Notes under the pieces: generated by a model
What the model was told of the DNA's origin: nothing
Database searches by the model: none
The model's input: only the letters and a program-made list of their open reading frames with translations
Position numbers and translations under genes: made by a program
From: JAXMCI01 sp046349435
GTDB lineage: Bacteria; Pseudomonadota; Alphaproteobacteria; Dongiales; Dongiaceae
Reading direction: 5' to 3'
NCBI GenBank assembly: GCA_046349435.1
Contig: JAXMCI010000003.1
Coordinates: forward strand, 186,001-250,000
DNA length: 64,000 nucleotides
In this document: piece by piece, positions 12,126-20,692 of the stretch
Position numbering within the stretch: position 1 is the stretch's first letter
Layout of the letters: every line of letters starts with the position of its first letter

Positions 12126-15100
12126 ATGAACCGGCGTCTGCGGTCGCGGCTTCTGGTCGGCGTCGCGCCGTGGCGCTGGCCGCGCCCGGGGCCGGCAAGG
12201 CGAATGGCGCAGGAGGCGAAGTGGCAGCCCTGGCGAGGCCGGGGGGATGGTGGGGACCAACCACAGCTTCGGCGACGTCGACATCTTCGTGCCGGTCTGG
12301 CAGGACCAGACCTCGCTGCTGTTCGGGGATTTCCGGGGACGTTCAGCAGCCAGCCGACGCAGGAAGGCAATTTCGGCCTGGGCTACCGCACGCAGGTCGA
12401 CCCGTCCTGGATCCTGGGCGGCTACGGCTACTTCGACATCCAGAACAGCGAGAACGACAACCTGTTCTACCAGGCGACGCTGGGGCTGGAGGCGCTGTCG
12501 GTCGACTGGGACTTCCGGGTGAACGGCTACATCCCGTTCAACGCCGGGGGGCAGAGCGTCGACAACGGCAACGGGCACCTGGAGATCAGCGGCAACACGA
12601 TCGGGATCACGACGGACAAGGAGAAGCCGCTCTACGGCTTCGACGGCGAGGTCGGCTGGCGTCTGCCGATCTTCCCCGCTGACGGCGACATGGATGTCCG
12701 CGCCTTCATCGGCGGCTACTTCTTCACCAACTCGGACGTCGACACGATCGCGGGCCCGCGCGGGCGGCTCGAGGTGCGGCTCTACGACATCGACTTCCTG
12801 GGGATGCAGTCGCGGCTGACGATCAACGGCGAGGTGCAGTGGGACAACCCGCGGGGCACGCAGGCCTTCGGCGGGCTGGAGCTGCGCATCCCGCTGGGCG
12901 CGGTGACCGGGACGCCGGGTCCGAAGCTGTCGCCGCTCGACCGGCGGATGGTCGACCGGGTGCAGCGCGACGTCGACATCGTCACCGAGGACTACCAGAG
13001 CGACCCGAACGACGTTGTGGTCGACGAGCTGACGGTGAAGACGCACACGATCGTGTTCGCGTCGGCCAACGGTGCCGCGGACGGTCGCGGGACGAAGGGC
13101 GACCCGGTGTCGCTGGACAACGCGGTGGCCCTGGCAGAGTCGCTGGGCCGGAACGCGATCATCGTGGTGCAGGGCAATGACGGCCCGATCGAGGTGAGTC
13201 AGCCGCTGCAGCTGGCCTCGGGGCAGGCGCTGCTGGGCGGCGGCTCGAAGGTGCCGCTGCACGACGCGAGCGACTCGAACATTACGGTCGGGTTCAAGGT
13301 GCCGGGCTCGCGGCCGACGCTGGTCGGCACGGACCCGACGCGCGACCTGATCGACATGGCGGCGGGGACGCAGAACGAGATCTGGGGTCTCGACCTGACG
13401 GGCGACATGATCGACGGCGTGTTCGGGCTGAACATGGAACGCGCCATCGTCAAGCAGACGAGCATCGACCCGCCGGTACAGAACGGCGTCTACATCCTGC
13501 AGACCACGGAAGCCTCGATCGGCGCGCAGCCCAGCTCCTTCGTCCACCTCGAGAGCAACAGCGTCGTCGGCGCGGGCAATGACGGCCTCAAGGTGACGAC
13601 GCTGCTCGACGACGGGGAGGCCTACACCCAGTCCGTGCTGATCGACGGCAACACGGCCAGCTCCAACGGGCACCAGGGCATCCGGCTCCGGATCAGCGCG
13701 CTGGGCTCCGGCACGGTGCTCTCGCAGACGGTCGAGATCGCCTACAACACCGCCAGCTTCAACGGCGCGCCCGGGCTCGCCCTCGCCGGCTTCGCCGCGG
13801 TGCCGCTGCCGCTCGAGGGCGGCATCGGCATCAACGTCGAGAATCACGTCGTCTCCGGCGGCGCGATCAGCCAGGCGGTGGCGATCCTCGGCAATGCCGC
13901 CGACTTCAACTACGGCCAGCTGCGCACCGGCCTGGCGGCCGCGCCGGCCCCGCTCCAGTCCGGCATCGGGATCCTGGTGCTGAACGATGCGGAAGGCGGG
14001 ACGATCAGCCAGTCCGTCACCATCGCCGGCAACCGCGCGACCTACAACAGCCGGGGCGGGATCCTTGCCGAGAACCTCGCCGGGTTCGACGGCGCCGTCG
14101 ACCAGCGGCTCTCGATCCTCGACAATCTCGTCAGCGCCAACGGGGTCGATGGGGGGCTGCAGACCAGGGCGGCGCCGATCGGCGGCGCGGGGTTCGGGAT
14201 CGCCCTCGCCAACGTCGCCAGATCCTTCGGCGCGATCAGCCAGGCACTGGCGATCGACGGCAACACGGTCCGGCAGAACGGCGGCACCGGCATCGCGGTC
14301 GGCAATGTCGCCGCCTACAATTCCTGGATCAGCCAGGCCGGCGAGATCGCCGGCAACCTCGTCGACCACAATAGCGGCGAGGGCATCGGCCTGCACAACC
14401 GCGCCGACCCCGGCACGGGACCGGGCAGCCCGGTGGGCACCACCATCGGCCAGTCGCTGACGATCGCCGGCAATACCGTCCATCACAACGAGGACGGGAT
14501 CGGCGGCTTCAACGCCGTCTATGACGGCGCCGCCATCAGCCAGGCCCTGCTGGTCGCCGGCAACAGCCTGTACCAGAACGGCGGCGACGGCATCGCCCTG
14601 GGGAACCGCGCGGTCGACGCCCTTCTCCTCCAGAACGTCGCGATCCAGGGCAACAGCATCGCGCGCAACGGCGACGACGGCGTCGATCTCAGGCTCTACG
14701 CCGCGCTCGCCGACGTGACCCAGACCGTGTCGATCGCCGGCAACAGCATCGTCCAGAACGACGGCTATGGCGTGCTGGCGTCGAACAGCGGTGCCAAGCT
14801 GTCGTCGATCCGGCAGACCCTGGACGTCTCCGGCAATGCGATCCTCGACAGCGGCGAGGACGGGGTCGGGATCTTCAGCCGGCTCGACGGCGACGCGACC
14901 CTGGGCCAGTCGATCGCCATCGCCGACAACCTGATCGACAACAGCGGCGAGGACGGCATCCGGGTGGAGCTCGACGTCGCGCACGACGCCGAGGCCACCC
15001 AGGCGGTCACCATCGCCGGCAACAGCGTGACCAACAGCCGCGACGAGGGCGTGCAGGTCGACTCCTATCTCAGCATCGGCGCGGTGCTGACCCAGACCGT

Positions 15101-16595
15101 CTCGATCGCCGGCAACCTCGTCGACCGGACGGGGGAGGACGGCATCCAGCTGCGCGCCGACGTCTATGACGGGTCCGGGCTCAGCCAGCTCGTGTCGATC
15201 ACCGGCAACTCGATCCGCGACGTCGGGGGCGACGGCATCGACATCCTGACCGAGGTCGAGGGCGGGCTGCTCGGCCCGGCCAGCGCCGTGACGCAGCTGT
15301 CGATCGCCGGCAACGACATCGCCGACGTCGAGCGGCACGGCGTCCATGTGCGCTCCTATGTCAGCTTCGGCACGCTCGATGAGGCCGCGCTCGCCATCGC
15401 CGGCAACCGGATCTCCGACGTGGCGGAGGACGGCATCCGGCTGGAGAACGGCGTCACCGAGGCCGGCCTGCTGATCCAGGGCACGGCCGCCGCCCCGGCC
15501 GCCATCGGCGGCAACAGCCTGAGCGATATCGGCGGCGCCGGGGTCCGGGTCTACGGCTCGATCGAGCAGGGCGTGCTGAGCCAGGCCCTGCTGGTGACCG
15601 GCAACGACATCGCCCAGGCCAGCGCCGGCATCCTGGCGGGCACCGACCTGTCCGCGGGCGCCAGCCTGTCCCAGGCGCTGACCGTCTCGGCCAACAGCGT
15701 GAACCACGTCTCGGACGGCATCGTCGTCCGCAGCACGGTCGACAACGGCTCGGCCGACCAGAGCCTGACCATTGCCGGCAACGTCATCGGCACGCTCGGG
15801 GCGGTCAGCCACATCGGGATCGGCGTCTACAACGACGCCTTCGGGTCGACGACCCAGGCGCTGTCGATCGACGGCAACACGATCGGCGCGCCGAAGCCCG
15901 GCGCCCGGGCGGGGATCCTGCTGGTCGACAACGCCTTCGAGGGCAGCATCGGCCAGTCGGCGACGATCGCCGGCAACCAGGTCGCGCCGGGCTTCGCCGT
16001 CGGCATCGGCGTGCAGGCCAGTGCCGCCCATGACGGGGTGGTCGACGAGACCCTTGCCATCGCCGGCAACACCGTCAGCGGCGCCTTCTATGCCGGCATC
16101 CGCATTCTGGGCAGCGCCAGCCTCTTCGGCACGGTGACGCAGCAGGGACAGGTCTCGGCCAATCTCGTCGCCGGGCAGGCCGGCCCGAACGGCGCCGGCC
16201 TGGTGGCGTTCGCCTATGTCGACGTCCTCGGGGACACCACCCAGGCGCTCACCCTCACCGGCAACAGCCTGGTCGGCAACCAGGCCGCCGGCCTGCTGCT
16301 GCGCGCGGCCCCCGACTTCCTGGCGGCACCGGCCGTCCAGACCATCTCGCTCGCCGGCAACCTGATCGCGAGCAACGGCGGGAACGGCGTCACCGCCCAG
16401 GCGAGCGGCTCGGCCACCGTCCAGACGGTGGTCTTCGTCGACGGCAGCCAGAACAGCGTCACCGGCAATGGCGGCTTCGGCATCTACGGCGGCAATGACG
16501 GCACGGCGACCCAGGCGATCAGCCTCGGCAACAGCATCCTGACCGGCAACGGCACGGCGGCGACCGGCGGCAACGCGGTGTTCAGCAATCCATAG
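12126..16595 (+). CDS. Inverse-autotransporter-like beta-helix surface protein, copy D
   Basis: The best copy: open for about 1,489 codons. A signal peptide begins 'MNRRLRSRLLVG'. The barrel spans roughly residues 85-265, with 'GYRTQVDPSWILGGYGYFD', 'LEALSVDWDFRVNGYIPF', 'VGWRLPIFPADGDMDVR' and 'GGLELRIPLG'; these are the alternating-strand and 'NGYIP' features of intimin/invasin-type inverse-autotransporter barrels. 'LSPLDRRMVDRV' starts at residue about 267, then a pre-helix cap, and from about residue 490 some 30 beta-helix repeats of about 31 residues to the C-terminus. Compared with copy B the real start is probably ATG at 12,121 with one missing G. Between 12,160 and 12,345 compensating indels scramble the region, so 'MVGTNHSFGDVDIF' reads in another frame. 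From 12,360 on the gene is clean. Expected role (inference): outer-membrane adhesin or surface-layer-like fibre. A GC-rich inverted repeat follows at 16,660. Confidence 0.8.
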   Translation: MNRRLRSRLLVGVAPWRWPRPGPARRMAQEAKWQPWRGRGDGGDQPQLRRRRHLRAGLAGPDLAAVRGFPGTFSSQPTQEGNFGLGYRTQVDPSWILGGYGYFDIQNSENDNLFYQATLGLEALSVDWDFRVNGYIPFNAGGQSVDNGNGHLEISGNTIGITTDKEKPLYGFDGEVGWRLPIFPADGDMDVRAFIGGYFFTNSDVDTIAGPRGRLEVRLYDIDFLGMQSRLTINGEVQWDNPRGTQAFGGLELRIPLGAVTGTPGPKLSPLDRRMVDRVQRDVDIVTEDYQSDPNDVVVDELTVKTHTIVFASANGAADGRGTKGDPVSLDNAVALAESLGRNAIIVVQGNDGPIEVSQPLQLASGQALLGGGSKVPLHDASDSNITVGFKVPGSRPTLVGTDPTRDLIDMAAGTQNEIWGLDLTGDMIDGVFGLNMERAIVKQTSIDPPVQNGVYILQTTEASIGAQPSSFVHLESNSVVGAGNDGLKVTTLLDDGEAYTQSVLIDGNTASSNGHQGIRLRISALGSGTVLSQTVEIAYNTASFNGAPGLALAGFAAVPLPLEGGIGINVENHVVSGGAISQAVAILGNAADFNYGQLRTGLAAAPAPLQSGIGILVLNDAEGGTISQSVTIAGNRATYNSRGGILAENLAGFDGAVDQRLSILDNLVSANGVDGGLQTRAAPIGGAGFGIALANVARSFGAISQALAIDGNTVRQNGGTGIAVGNVAAYNSWISQAGEIAGNLVDHNSGEGIGLHNRADPGTGPGSPVGTTIGQSLTIAGNTVHHNEDGIGGFNAVYDGAAISQALLVAGNSLYQNGGDGIALGNRAVDALLLQNVAIQGNSIARNGDDGVDLRLYAALADVTQTVSIAGNSIVQNDGYGVLASNSGAKLSSIRQTLDVSGNAILDSGEDGVGIFSRLDGDATLGQSIAIADNLIDNSGEDGIRVELDVAHDAEATQAVTIAGNSVTNSRDEGVQVDSYLSIGAVLTQTVSIAGNLVDRTGEDGIQLRADVYDGSGLSQLVSITGNSIRDVGGDGIDILTEVEGGLLGPASAVTQLSIAGNDIADVERHGVHVRSYVSFGTLDEAALAIAGNRISDVAEDGIRLENGVTEAGLLIQGTAAAPAAIGGNSLSDIGGAGVRVYGSIEQGVLSQALLVTGNDIAQASAGILAGTDLSAGASLSQALTVSANSVNHVSDGIVVRSTVDNGSADQSLTIAGNVIGTLGAVSHIGIGVYNDAFGSTTQALSIDGNTIGAPKPGARAGILLVDNAFEGSIGQSATIAGNQVAPGFAVGIGVQASAAHDGVVDETLAIAGNTVSGAFYAGIRILGSASLFGTVTQQGQVSANLVAGQAGPNGAGLVAFAYVDVLGDTTQALTLTGNSLVGNQAAGLLLRAAPDFLAAPAVQTISLAGNLIASNGGNGVTAQASGSATVQTVVFVDGSQNSVTGNGGFGIYGGNDGTATQAISLGNSILTGNGTAATGGNAVFSNP

Positions 16596-16659
16596 TCAGG
16601 CGGTGTTTCTGTTTTGTTCTTGACGGGCGCCGGTGGGGCGGATAGGCTTCATTGTCTCC

Positions 16660-16732
16660 CGCGAAGCCGCGAAGGCCGCGAAGTTCAGGGCGGGCCGGCG
16701 ACATCTCCCTTCGCCGGCTTCGTGGCTTCGCG
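16660..16732. repeat. Imperfect inverted repeat with long loop
   Basis: The left arm CGCGAAGCCGCGAAGGC (16,660-16,676) pairs with GGCTTCGTGGCTTCGCG (16,716-16,732), with a few mismatches across a 39-base spacer. It lies 65 bp after the copy D stop and could act as a bidirectional transcription barrier. Its short internal direct repeat (CGCGAAG/CCGCGAAG) is of a kind seen in intergenic palindromes; the family is unknown to me. Confidence 0.45.
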
Positions 16733-16777
16733 TGCCACGATCCTTCTCCCGTGTGCGCCGGCGGCGCCGTGCAGGCC

Positions 16778-16862
16778 TCATCCTTCGACAAGCTCAGGAT
16801 GAAGCCGGAGAGATCGCGCCTGCCATTCGAACCTCGCCCTGCGCTTGTCGAAGGGCGAGGTC
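16778..16862. repeat. REP-like palindromic element, copy 1
   Basis: Two hairpins face each other. TCATCCT (16,778) pairs with AGGATGA (16,796-16,802), and CCTCGCCCT (16,832) pairs with AGGGCGAGG (to 16,860). In addition CCTTCGACAAGC (16,782) is the exact reverse complement of GCTTGTCGAAGG (16,843), so the whole unit is one large nested palindrome. The spacer GCCGGAGAGATCGCGC is shared exactly with the second copy at 22,590. It is a repeated intergenic element, not coding. Confidence 0.75.
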
Positions 16863-16990
16863 GGTACGGCCGGCCCGGCTGAAGTGTCTCACCCGCGACA
16901 TTCGCCCGGCGAGCGCATGTCGCTCCCCCGCCGGGCATGGGGTCGATCGCTCGGAATCGCCGGAATTGCGCCCCGCCCGGCGGGCGAAGG

Positions 16991-18691
16991 TCAGGCGAGG
17001 TTCGTCCACAGCGCGCCGAGCCGCTCGTCGAGCTCGGGGTGGAGATAGGCCTCGGCATTGTTCGGCGTCAGCGTCACCTCGTTGAGGAAGCAGGCGCCGT
17101 CAGGGCCGAACAGCAGGTCGATCCGGGCGAAGCCGAGCGGGGCGGCGATCTCGCGGGCGATGCGCGCGGCCGCAGCGGCGTCGAAGTGCGTCTCCCAGTC
17201 GGGCAGGCGCTCGTAGTCCCGCGGCTGGTGGCGCTCGGGCAGCGGGTCCAGCGACGGGGTCAGCCGGATCGCCTGGACGCCCCGCCTCGTCTTGCGGTTG
17301 ACGTTGACGTAGGGGACCCCGTCCGGGAAGGCGGGATAGGACCAGGTGCAGGCCCGCTCGTCCGCGGTGACGCTGCGCTCCAGCAGCAGCGCGCGCGGGA
17401 AGGCGTCGTACCACCACTCGAAGCTTTGCGGCGGGTAGGGGGTGCGCAGCCATTCCTCGGCTGTGCGCTCGAGCCGCGTCCGCTCCGCCGGCTCGAGGGG
17501 ATAGCGGACGCGCAGCACATTGCCCGAGCCGTGGTTCGACTTGAGATAGTACCAGCCGGCGGCGATCGCCTCGTTCGCCGGCAGGGCCGGGCTGCGGGAC
17601 TGCCAGACGATCGGCGCCGCCTGCACCTGCCCGGCGAGATGCGGCGGGATGAAGCTGGCGACCAGCAGCTTGTTGCCGGACTGCGGCACCGGCAGGTTGG
17701 CGAAGAACTTGCGCCAGACCAGCTTCTCGAGATAGCGCCGCGGCCGGAACAGGTCGGGCGCATAGCCCTGGCGGATGGCGAAGCGGTTGCAGGTCTGCTG
17801 CAGCGCGCGGACCAGCCCGGCGCGGTCGAGCCGGTCGGCGCCGCGGGCATGGCCCGGCAGGACCCGGCCGCGCAGCGGCGAGGCCGGGTCCTCGAGCACC
17901 ATGCGGATGCTCTCGGCGAAGCGGGCGCGCTCGCGGGCGACCAGCGCGTCCCGGCTCGGCGGCCAGGGCGCCGCCGGGCTGGACGACCACAGCCCGCCAT
18001 CCTCGACGAAGGCGGGGCGACAGGGCCGGTCGGGCGCGATCGGCCGCGTCGTCATCCCGGTCTCGTCGGTCAGGAACTCGTGGGTCAGGGGCCGCTGCCC
18101 GAGAAAGGGATCGAGATGCATGCGGACGGCGCGCAGCAGCCGGCGCCGCTCCGGCGTGGCGGTGCGGAAGTCGTAGAGGTCGATCTCCTCCGCCAGGATC
18201 CGATAGGCGCAGTCGCTGGGATACCAATGGTCGAGCGGGCCGCTGCGGTCGTAGGCGAAGCCCGGCCGGATCGAGAACAGCCGCCGCGCCCGACGAACGC
18301 CCCATGCGTCGTCGGTCCGGTATGCCGTCGGGGACATCATCGAGCGCAGCCGGAAGGCGTAGGCGACCAGCCCTTCGGCCGCCAGCAGCCGGTCGAGCTG
18401 CGGGCCGAGCCCGTCCTCGATCCGCTCCGCTGGATCGAGCGCCAGGACCCAGCCGGCGCCCGCCGCGACCGCCGCCTCGAGCAGGGCGCGGCGGCGGCGG
18501 CGCTCGCCGGCGAAGGGCTCCGGATTGGCGCGGTCGTCGCACGCCACCCAGCCATCGACGAACGGCGAAATGTTCTCGATCAGGCCGGGGACGAGATGGG
18601 CCTCGCCCCGGTAGGAGAAGACGGCGAGCAGCCGGGGCCGGCTCCGGCCCGCCGACGGCCGGAGCGTGACGGCGATCGACGGTGCGCTCAG
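16991..18691 (-). CDS. Glycosyltransferase-like / TupA-type ATP-grasp fusion protein
   Basis: Two parts. The first about 180 residues resemble a family-2-type glycosyltransferase: 'LLAVFSYRGEAHLVPGLIEN', 'GWVLALDPAERIED' and 'WGVRRARRLFSIRPGF'. Residues from about 250 to the end match the TupA-like ATP-grasp pattern, with 'YYLKSNHGSGNVLRV', 'FEWWYDAFPRALLLERSV' and the metal/ATP motif 'FARIDLLFGPDGACFLNEV'. Such ATP-grasp domains occur in capsule and teichuronate clusters and probably ligate an amino acid or carboxylate to a sugar. No ATG, GTG or TTG is available near the natural N-terminus. A CTG at 18,691 overlaps the upstream gene's TGA (CTGA), so the start is tentative and may rely on translational coupling. 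About 566 aa. The partner gene upstream has a sulfotransferase domain, pointing to surface glycan or protein modification. Confidence 0.65.
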   Translation of the reverse strand: MSAPSIAVTLRPSAGRSRPRLLAVFSYRGEAHLVPGLIENISPFVDGWVACDDRANPEPFAGERRRRRALLEAAVAAGAGWVLALDPAERIEDGLGPQLDRLLAAEGLVAYAFRLRSMMSPTAYRTDDAWGVRRARRLFSIRPGFAYDRSGPLDHWYPSDCAYRILAEEIDLYDFRTATPERRRLLRAVRMHLDPFLGQRPLTHEFLTDETGMTTRPIAPDRPCRPAFVEDGGLWSSSPAAPWPPSRDALVARERARFAESIRMVLEDPASPLRGRVLPGHARGADRLDRAGLVRALQQTCNRFAIRQGYAPDLFRPRRYLEKLVWRKFFANLPVPQSGNKLLVASFIPPHLAGQVQAAPIVWQSRSPALPANEAIAAGWYYLKSNHGSGNVLRVRYPLEPAERTRLERTAEEWLRTPYPPQSFEWWYDAFPRALLLERSVTADERACTWSYPAFPDGVPYVNVNRKTRRGVQAIRLTPSLDPLPERHQPRDYERLPDWETHFDAAAAARIAREIAAPLGFARIDLLFGPDGACFLNEVTLTPNNAEAYLHPELDERLGALWTNLA

Positions 18692-20637
18692 GCGAGGGCC
18701 GGGGCGGCGGCTGGCTGCAGCTTGCGCAGCCGGTCGGCCAGCGGCTCGAGCCCGCCGAGCACGGCGGCGAGCTCGCCCGCGTTGCGCCGCCACTTCTCGG
18801 CCGAAGGCGCCGTCAGCGTGTACCGGGACTGCTTCAGCGGCCGGCGGGCGATCTCGTCCATGCGCGGGCCGTAGGGCACGCCGGCGAACTCGCAGAGGCG
18901 CCGCAGCTCGAGCGGCGTGTCGCCGGTGAAGGCTTCGTACGAGACGGTCGTCCAGCGCGCGCGCGGCACCGCCTCGAGGTCGGCCAGGATGGTCTCGTTG
19001 GTCGCCTGCCACTGCCGGGAGACGATCTCGGCGAGCTCCTTGCCGGCCAGCTCGCGCCAGCCCGGAATCAGCAGGTGCGACCAGGCCTGGCCGGACCAGC
19101 CGGGCAGGGCGGGATAGGTGACGAAGCGGCCGGAGCGCCAGGAATCGAGCAGGCTGCTGACGTTGTCCCGCGGGTTGCGGTGGAGATAGATGAAGCAGGC
19201 ATCGGGGAAGACCGCCGCCAGGAACGGGATCCTGAGGGCGTTCTTCGGCGTCTTCTCGAGGAAGCGCAGCGGCGCCGCCTTGGCCGACTCCTCGAGGTCC
19301 CGCCACGGCACGCCGGCGTTGTTGCGCAGGTTGCCGGCGAAGCCGCGGCGCAGCGCCGCCGCGACGGGCGGCGTCGCGTCGGCGGCGGTCAGCCGGTTCG
19401 AATCGAAGCCGCGCTGCGCGGGATGCAGCCCCTGGATGCCCTCGATCAGCTGGTGCGATTCGTCGCCGACCGTCCAGAAGTCGCGGTTCTCGGCCAGCGT
19501 CTCGAACAGCAGCGTGCTGCCGGAGCGCGGTGCCGCGATGACGAAGACCGGCCGCTCGAACGCCGGCTCGGCGGCGCCGGCCGTCGCCGTCGCCGCGGCG
19601 GTCGCAGGAACGGCGGCCGGGGCGGGTGCTGCGGGAACCGCCGCGGCCGACGGCGCGGCGGGTGCCGCGGTCGGCTGCGGCGGCGCCGGGCGGGCCGGCT
19701 CCGGCTTGCGGTCGACCGCGAAGGCGGCGGCGAACTGCGCGTTGGCGATCGACTGCGCCGTCATCCCGTTGCTCGCCACGACGAGCTGGGGCAGGGCGCC
19801 GACCGTGGTCTCGAAGCGCCGCATGCAGGCGCGGTATTCCGGCCAGCCCGATTCGGCCGGGCCGTGGACCAGCCACAGGCAGCGCCAGTCATGGCGCAGG
19901 TCGTCGACCGCCTGGGCGAGCGTCAGGACGGCCGCCGGCTCGTTGGACTTGTTGTCGCGGATGTCGGCCAGCAGCTCGAGCGCCAGGCTGTCGATCTCCG
20001 AGGGCGGCGGCACCGGCGGGTTGGCGTAGCGCTCGGTCTTGAGCACCGGGTCGGCGGCGGGGTCGAAGGGCACGAAGCGCTCCCCCACCGCGCCCATCGC
20101 CGCCCGGTCGAGCAGCCGCCACAGCGCCGCCGTGCCGACCGTGTCGATCACCAGGTGGATGCGGGTGATCTCGGTCGGGTTGACCACCTTGTGCATCAGC
20201 CAGTTGTCGAAGGTCCAGGCCTGCCCGGCCGCCATGTGCACCGGCTTGTTCCGGCAATAGAACTGCACCTCGGGGCGGGTGACGATCGGCACGTGGATGC
20301 GGAAGTGGCTGCGCCAGTAGTAGTTGATGTCGGTGTGCTCGCTGACCGTGGCGCCCGGCGCCAGCCGCATCAGCCGGGAGCGGCCGATCACCGTGTCGAA
20401 GGCGGCCATGACCTGGCGGAAATAGGGCGCCCGGGCGAGATGCTCGGTCGGCTGCATCGGACCGGTCAGGTCGTCGTTCTGCTCGCCCCGGGCGGAGACC
20501 AGGATGAGGGCGGTGTTGCCCTCGTAGCCCGAGGGATGGGCCCGCCACGCCTCAGGCGGAAAGCTCAGCGCCTCCTCCGCCAGCCGGGCCGCATCGAAAC
20601 GAAAAGGAAGACGGTAGAACTCCTGCTTCAGCCGCAT
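18688..20637 (-). CDS. Aspartyl/asparaginyl beta-hydroxylase - sulfotransferase fusion
   Basis: A 649-aa bifunctional protein. Residues 1-170 match the Asp/Asn beta-hydroxylase (cupin-fold, Fe(II)/2-oxoglutarate) family: 'EHTDINYYWRSHFRIHVPI' near residue 97 supplies the H-x-D pair, and 'FDNWLMHKVVNPTEITRIHL' supplies the distal His and the 2-oxoglutarate Arg. A poorly conserved middle and an Ala/Pro-rich linker (about 330-365) follow. The C-terminal half is a PAPS-dependent sulfotransferase, with 5'-phosphosulfate loop 'VIAAPRSGSTLLFETL' at about 368 and 3'-phosphate motif 'FIYLHRNPRDNVSSLLDSWR' at about 480. The fusion suggests sequential hydroxylation and sulfation of one substrate, or two reactions on a shared surface polymer (inference). 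It is divergent from the second sulfotransferase gene and translationally coupled to the gene downstream. Confidence 0.85.
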   Translation of the reverse strand: MRLKQEFYRLPFRFDAARLAEEALSFPPEAWRAHPSGYEGNTALILVSARGEQNDDLTGPMQPTEHLARAPYFRQVMAAFDTVIGRSRLMRLAPGATVSEHTDINYYWRSHFRIHVPIVTRPEVQFYCRNKPVHMAAGQAWTFDNWLMHKVVNPTEITRIHLVIDTVGTAALWRLLDRAAMGAVGERFVPFDPAADPVLKTERYANPPVPPPSEIDSLALELLADIRDNKSNEPAAVLTLAQAVDDLRHDWRCLWLVHGPAESGWPEYRACMRRFETTVGALPQLVVASNGMTAQSIANAQFAAAFAVDRKPEPARPAPPQPTAAPAAPSAAAVPAAPAPAAVPATAAATATAGAAEPAFERPVFVIAAPRSGSTLLFETLAENRDFWTVGDESHQLIEGIQGLHPAQRGFDSNRLTAADATPPVAAALRRGFAGNLRNNAGVPWRDLEESAKAAPLRFLEKTPKNALRIPFLAAVFPDACFIYLHRNPRDNVSSLLDSWRSGRFVTYPALPGWSGQAWSHLLIPGWRELAGKELAEIVSRQWQATNETILADLEAVPRARWTTVSYEAFTGDTPLELRRLCEFAGVPYGPRMDEIARRPLKQSRYTLTAPSAEKWRRNAGELAAVLGGLEPLADRLRKLQPAAAPALA

Positions 20638-20663
20638 CGCCTGCTCGCCGCCCCCGGTCGGCG

Positions 20664-20692
20664 TTGAAATCGCTTCTGTACGAAGCTAATAG
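20664..20692 (+). promoter_or_regulatory. Sigma-70-like promoter with palindrome in the spacer
   Basis: TTGAAA (20,664) and TAATAG (20,687) are separated by 17 bp. The spacer contains the inverted repeat GCTTC-TGTAC-GAAGC (20,672-20,686), which could bind a repressor between -35 and -10. It is the most AT-rich point of the 97-bp divergent gap and would drive the TPR-sulfotransferase gene. No experimental support. Confidence 0.45.

Larger units (their letters stand above)
1..16595 (+). repeat. Tandem array of four inverse-autotransporter-like beta-helix genes (A-D)
   Basis: Four head-to-tail copies of one gene family fill the first quarter of the window. The post-barrel motif 'LSPLDRRMVD' (or its remnant) recurs near positions 2, 4,654, 8,989 and 12,926. 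Copy A passenger sequence matches the remnants in C, for example the 'ACGTTCGT' segment just after the barrel linker. B matches D almost word for word, for example 'CAGACCACGGAAGCCTCGAT' in both. The order A-B-C-D with A like C and B like D suggests duplication of a two-gene unit of roughly 8-9 kb. Copies B and C are shorter than their partners and full of small indels, mostly deletions. This could be decay after duplication or unpolished long-read sequence. Confidence 0.85.
16596..16990. other. Intergenic region between surface array and sulfotransferase block
   Basis: No convincing gene. It holds the long-loop inverted repeat at 16,660-16,732 and the REP-like element at 16,778-16,862. Short open frames here have no recognisable motif. 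The remainder up to the stop codon at 16,991 is featureless GC-rich sequence. Both flanking genes point into it, so it is a convergent terminator zone. Confidence 0.6.

Noticed and set aside
11976..16031. A 1,351-codon open frame on the minus strand opposite copy D
   Set aside because: It mirrors the repeated plus-strand helix gene, is extremely Asp/Val/Arg/Gly-rich and repeats with the same period. It is a GC-rich antisense shadow with no signal peptide or domain.
16991..19876. Extending the GT/ATP-grasp gene upstream to one 961-residue protein
   Set aside because: The extension lies entirely inside the upstream sulfotransferase gene in another frame and has shadow-like composition.
18682..20667. 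A 661-codon plus-strand frame opposite the hydroxylase/sulfotransferase gene
   Set aside because: Arg/Gly-rich shadow with no motif, while the minus strand shows two complete enzyme domains with catalytic residues.
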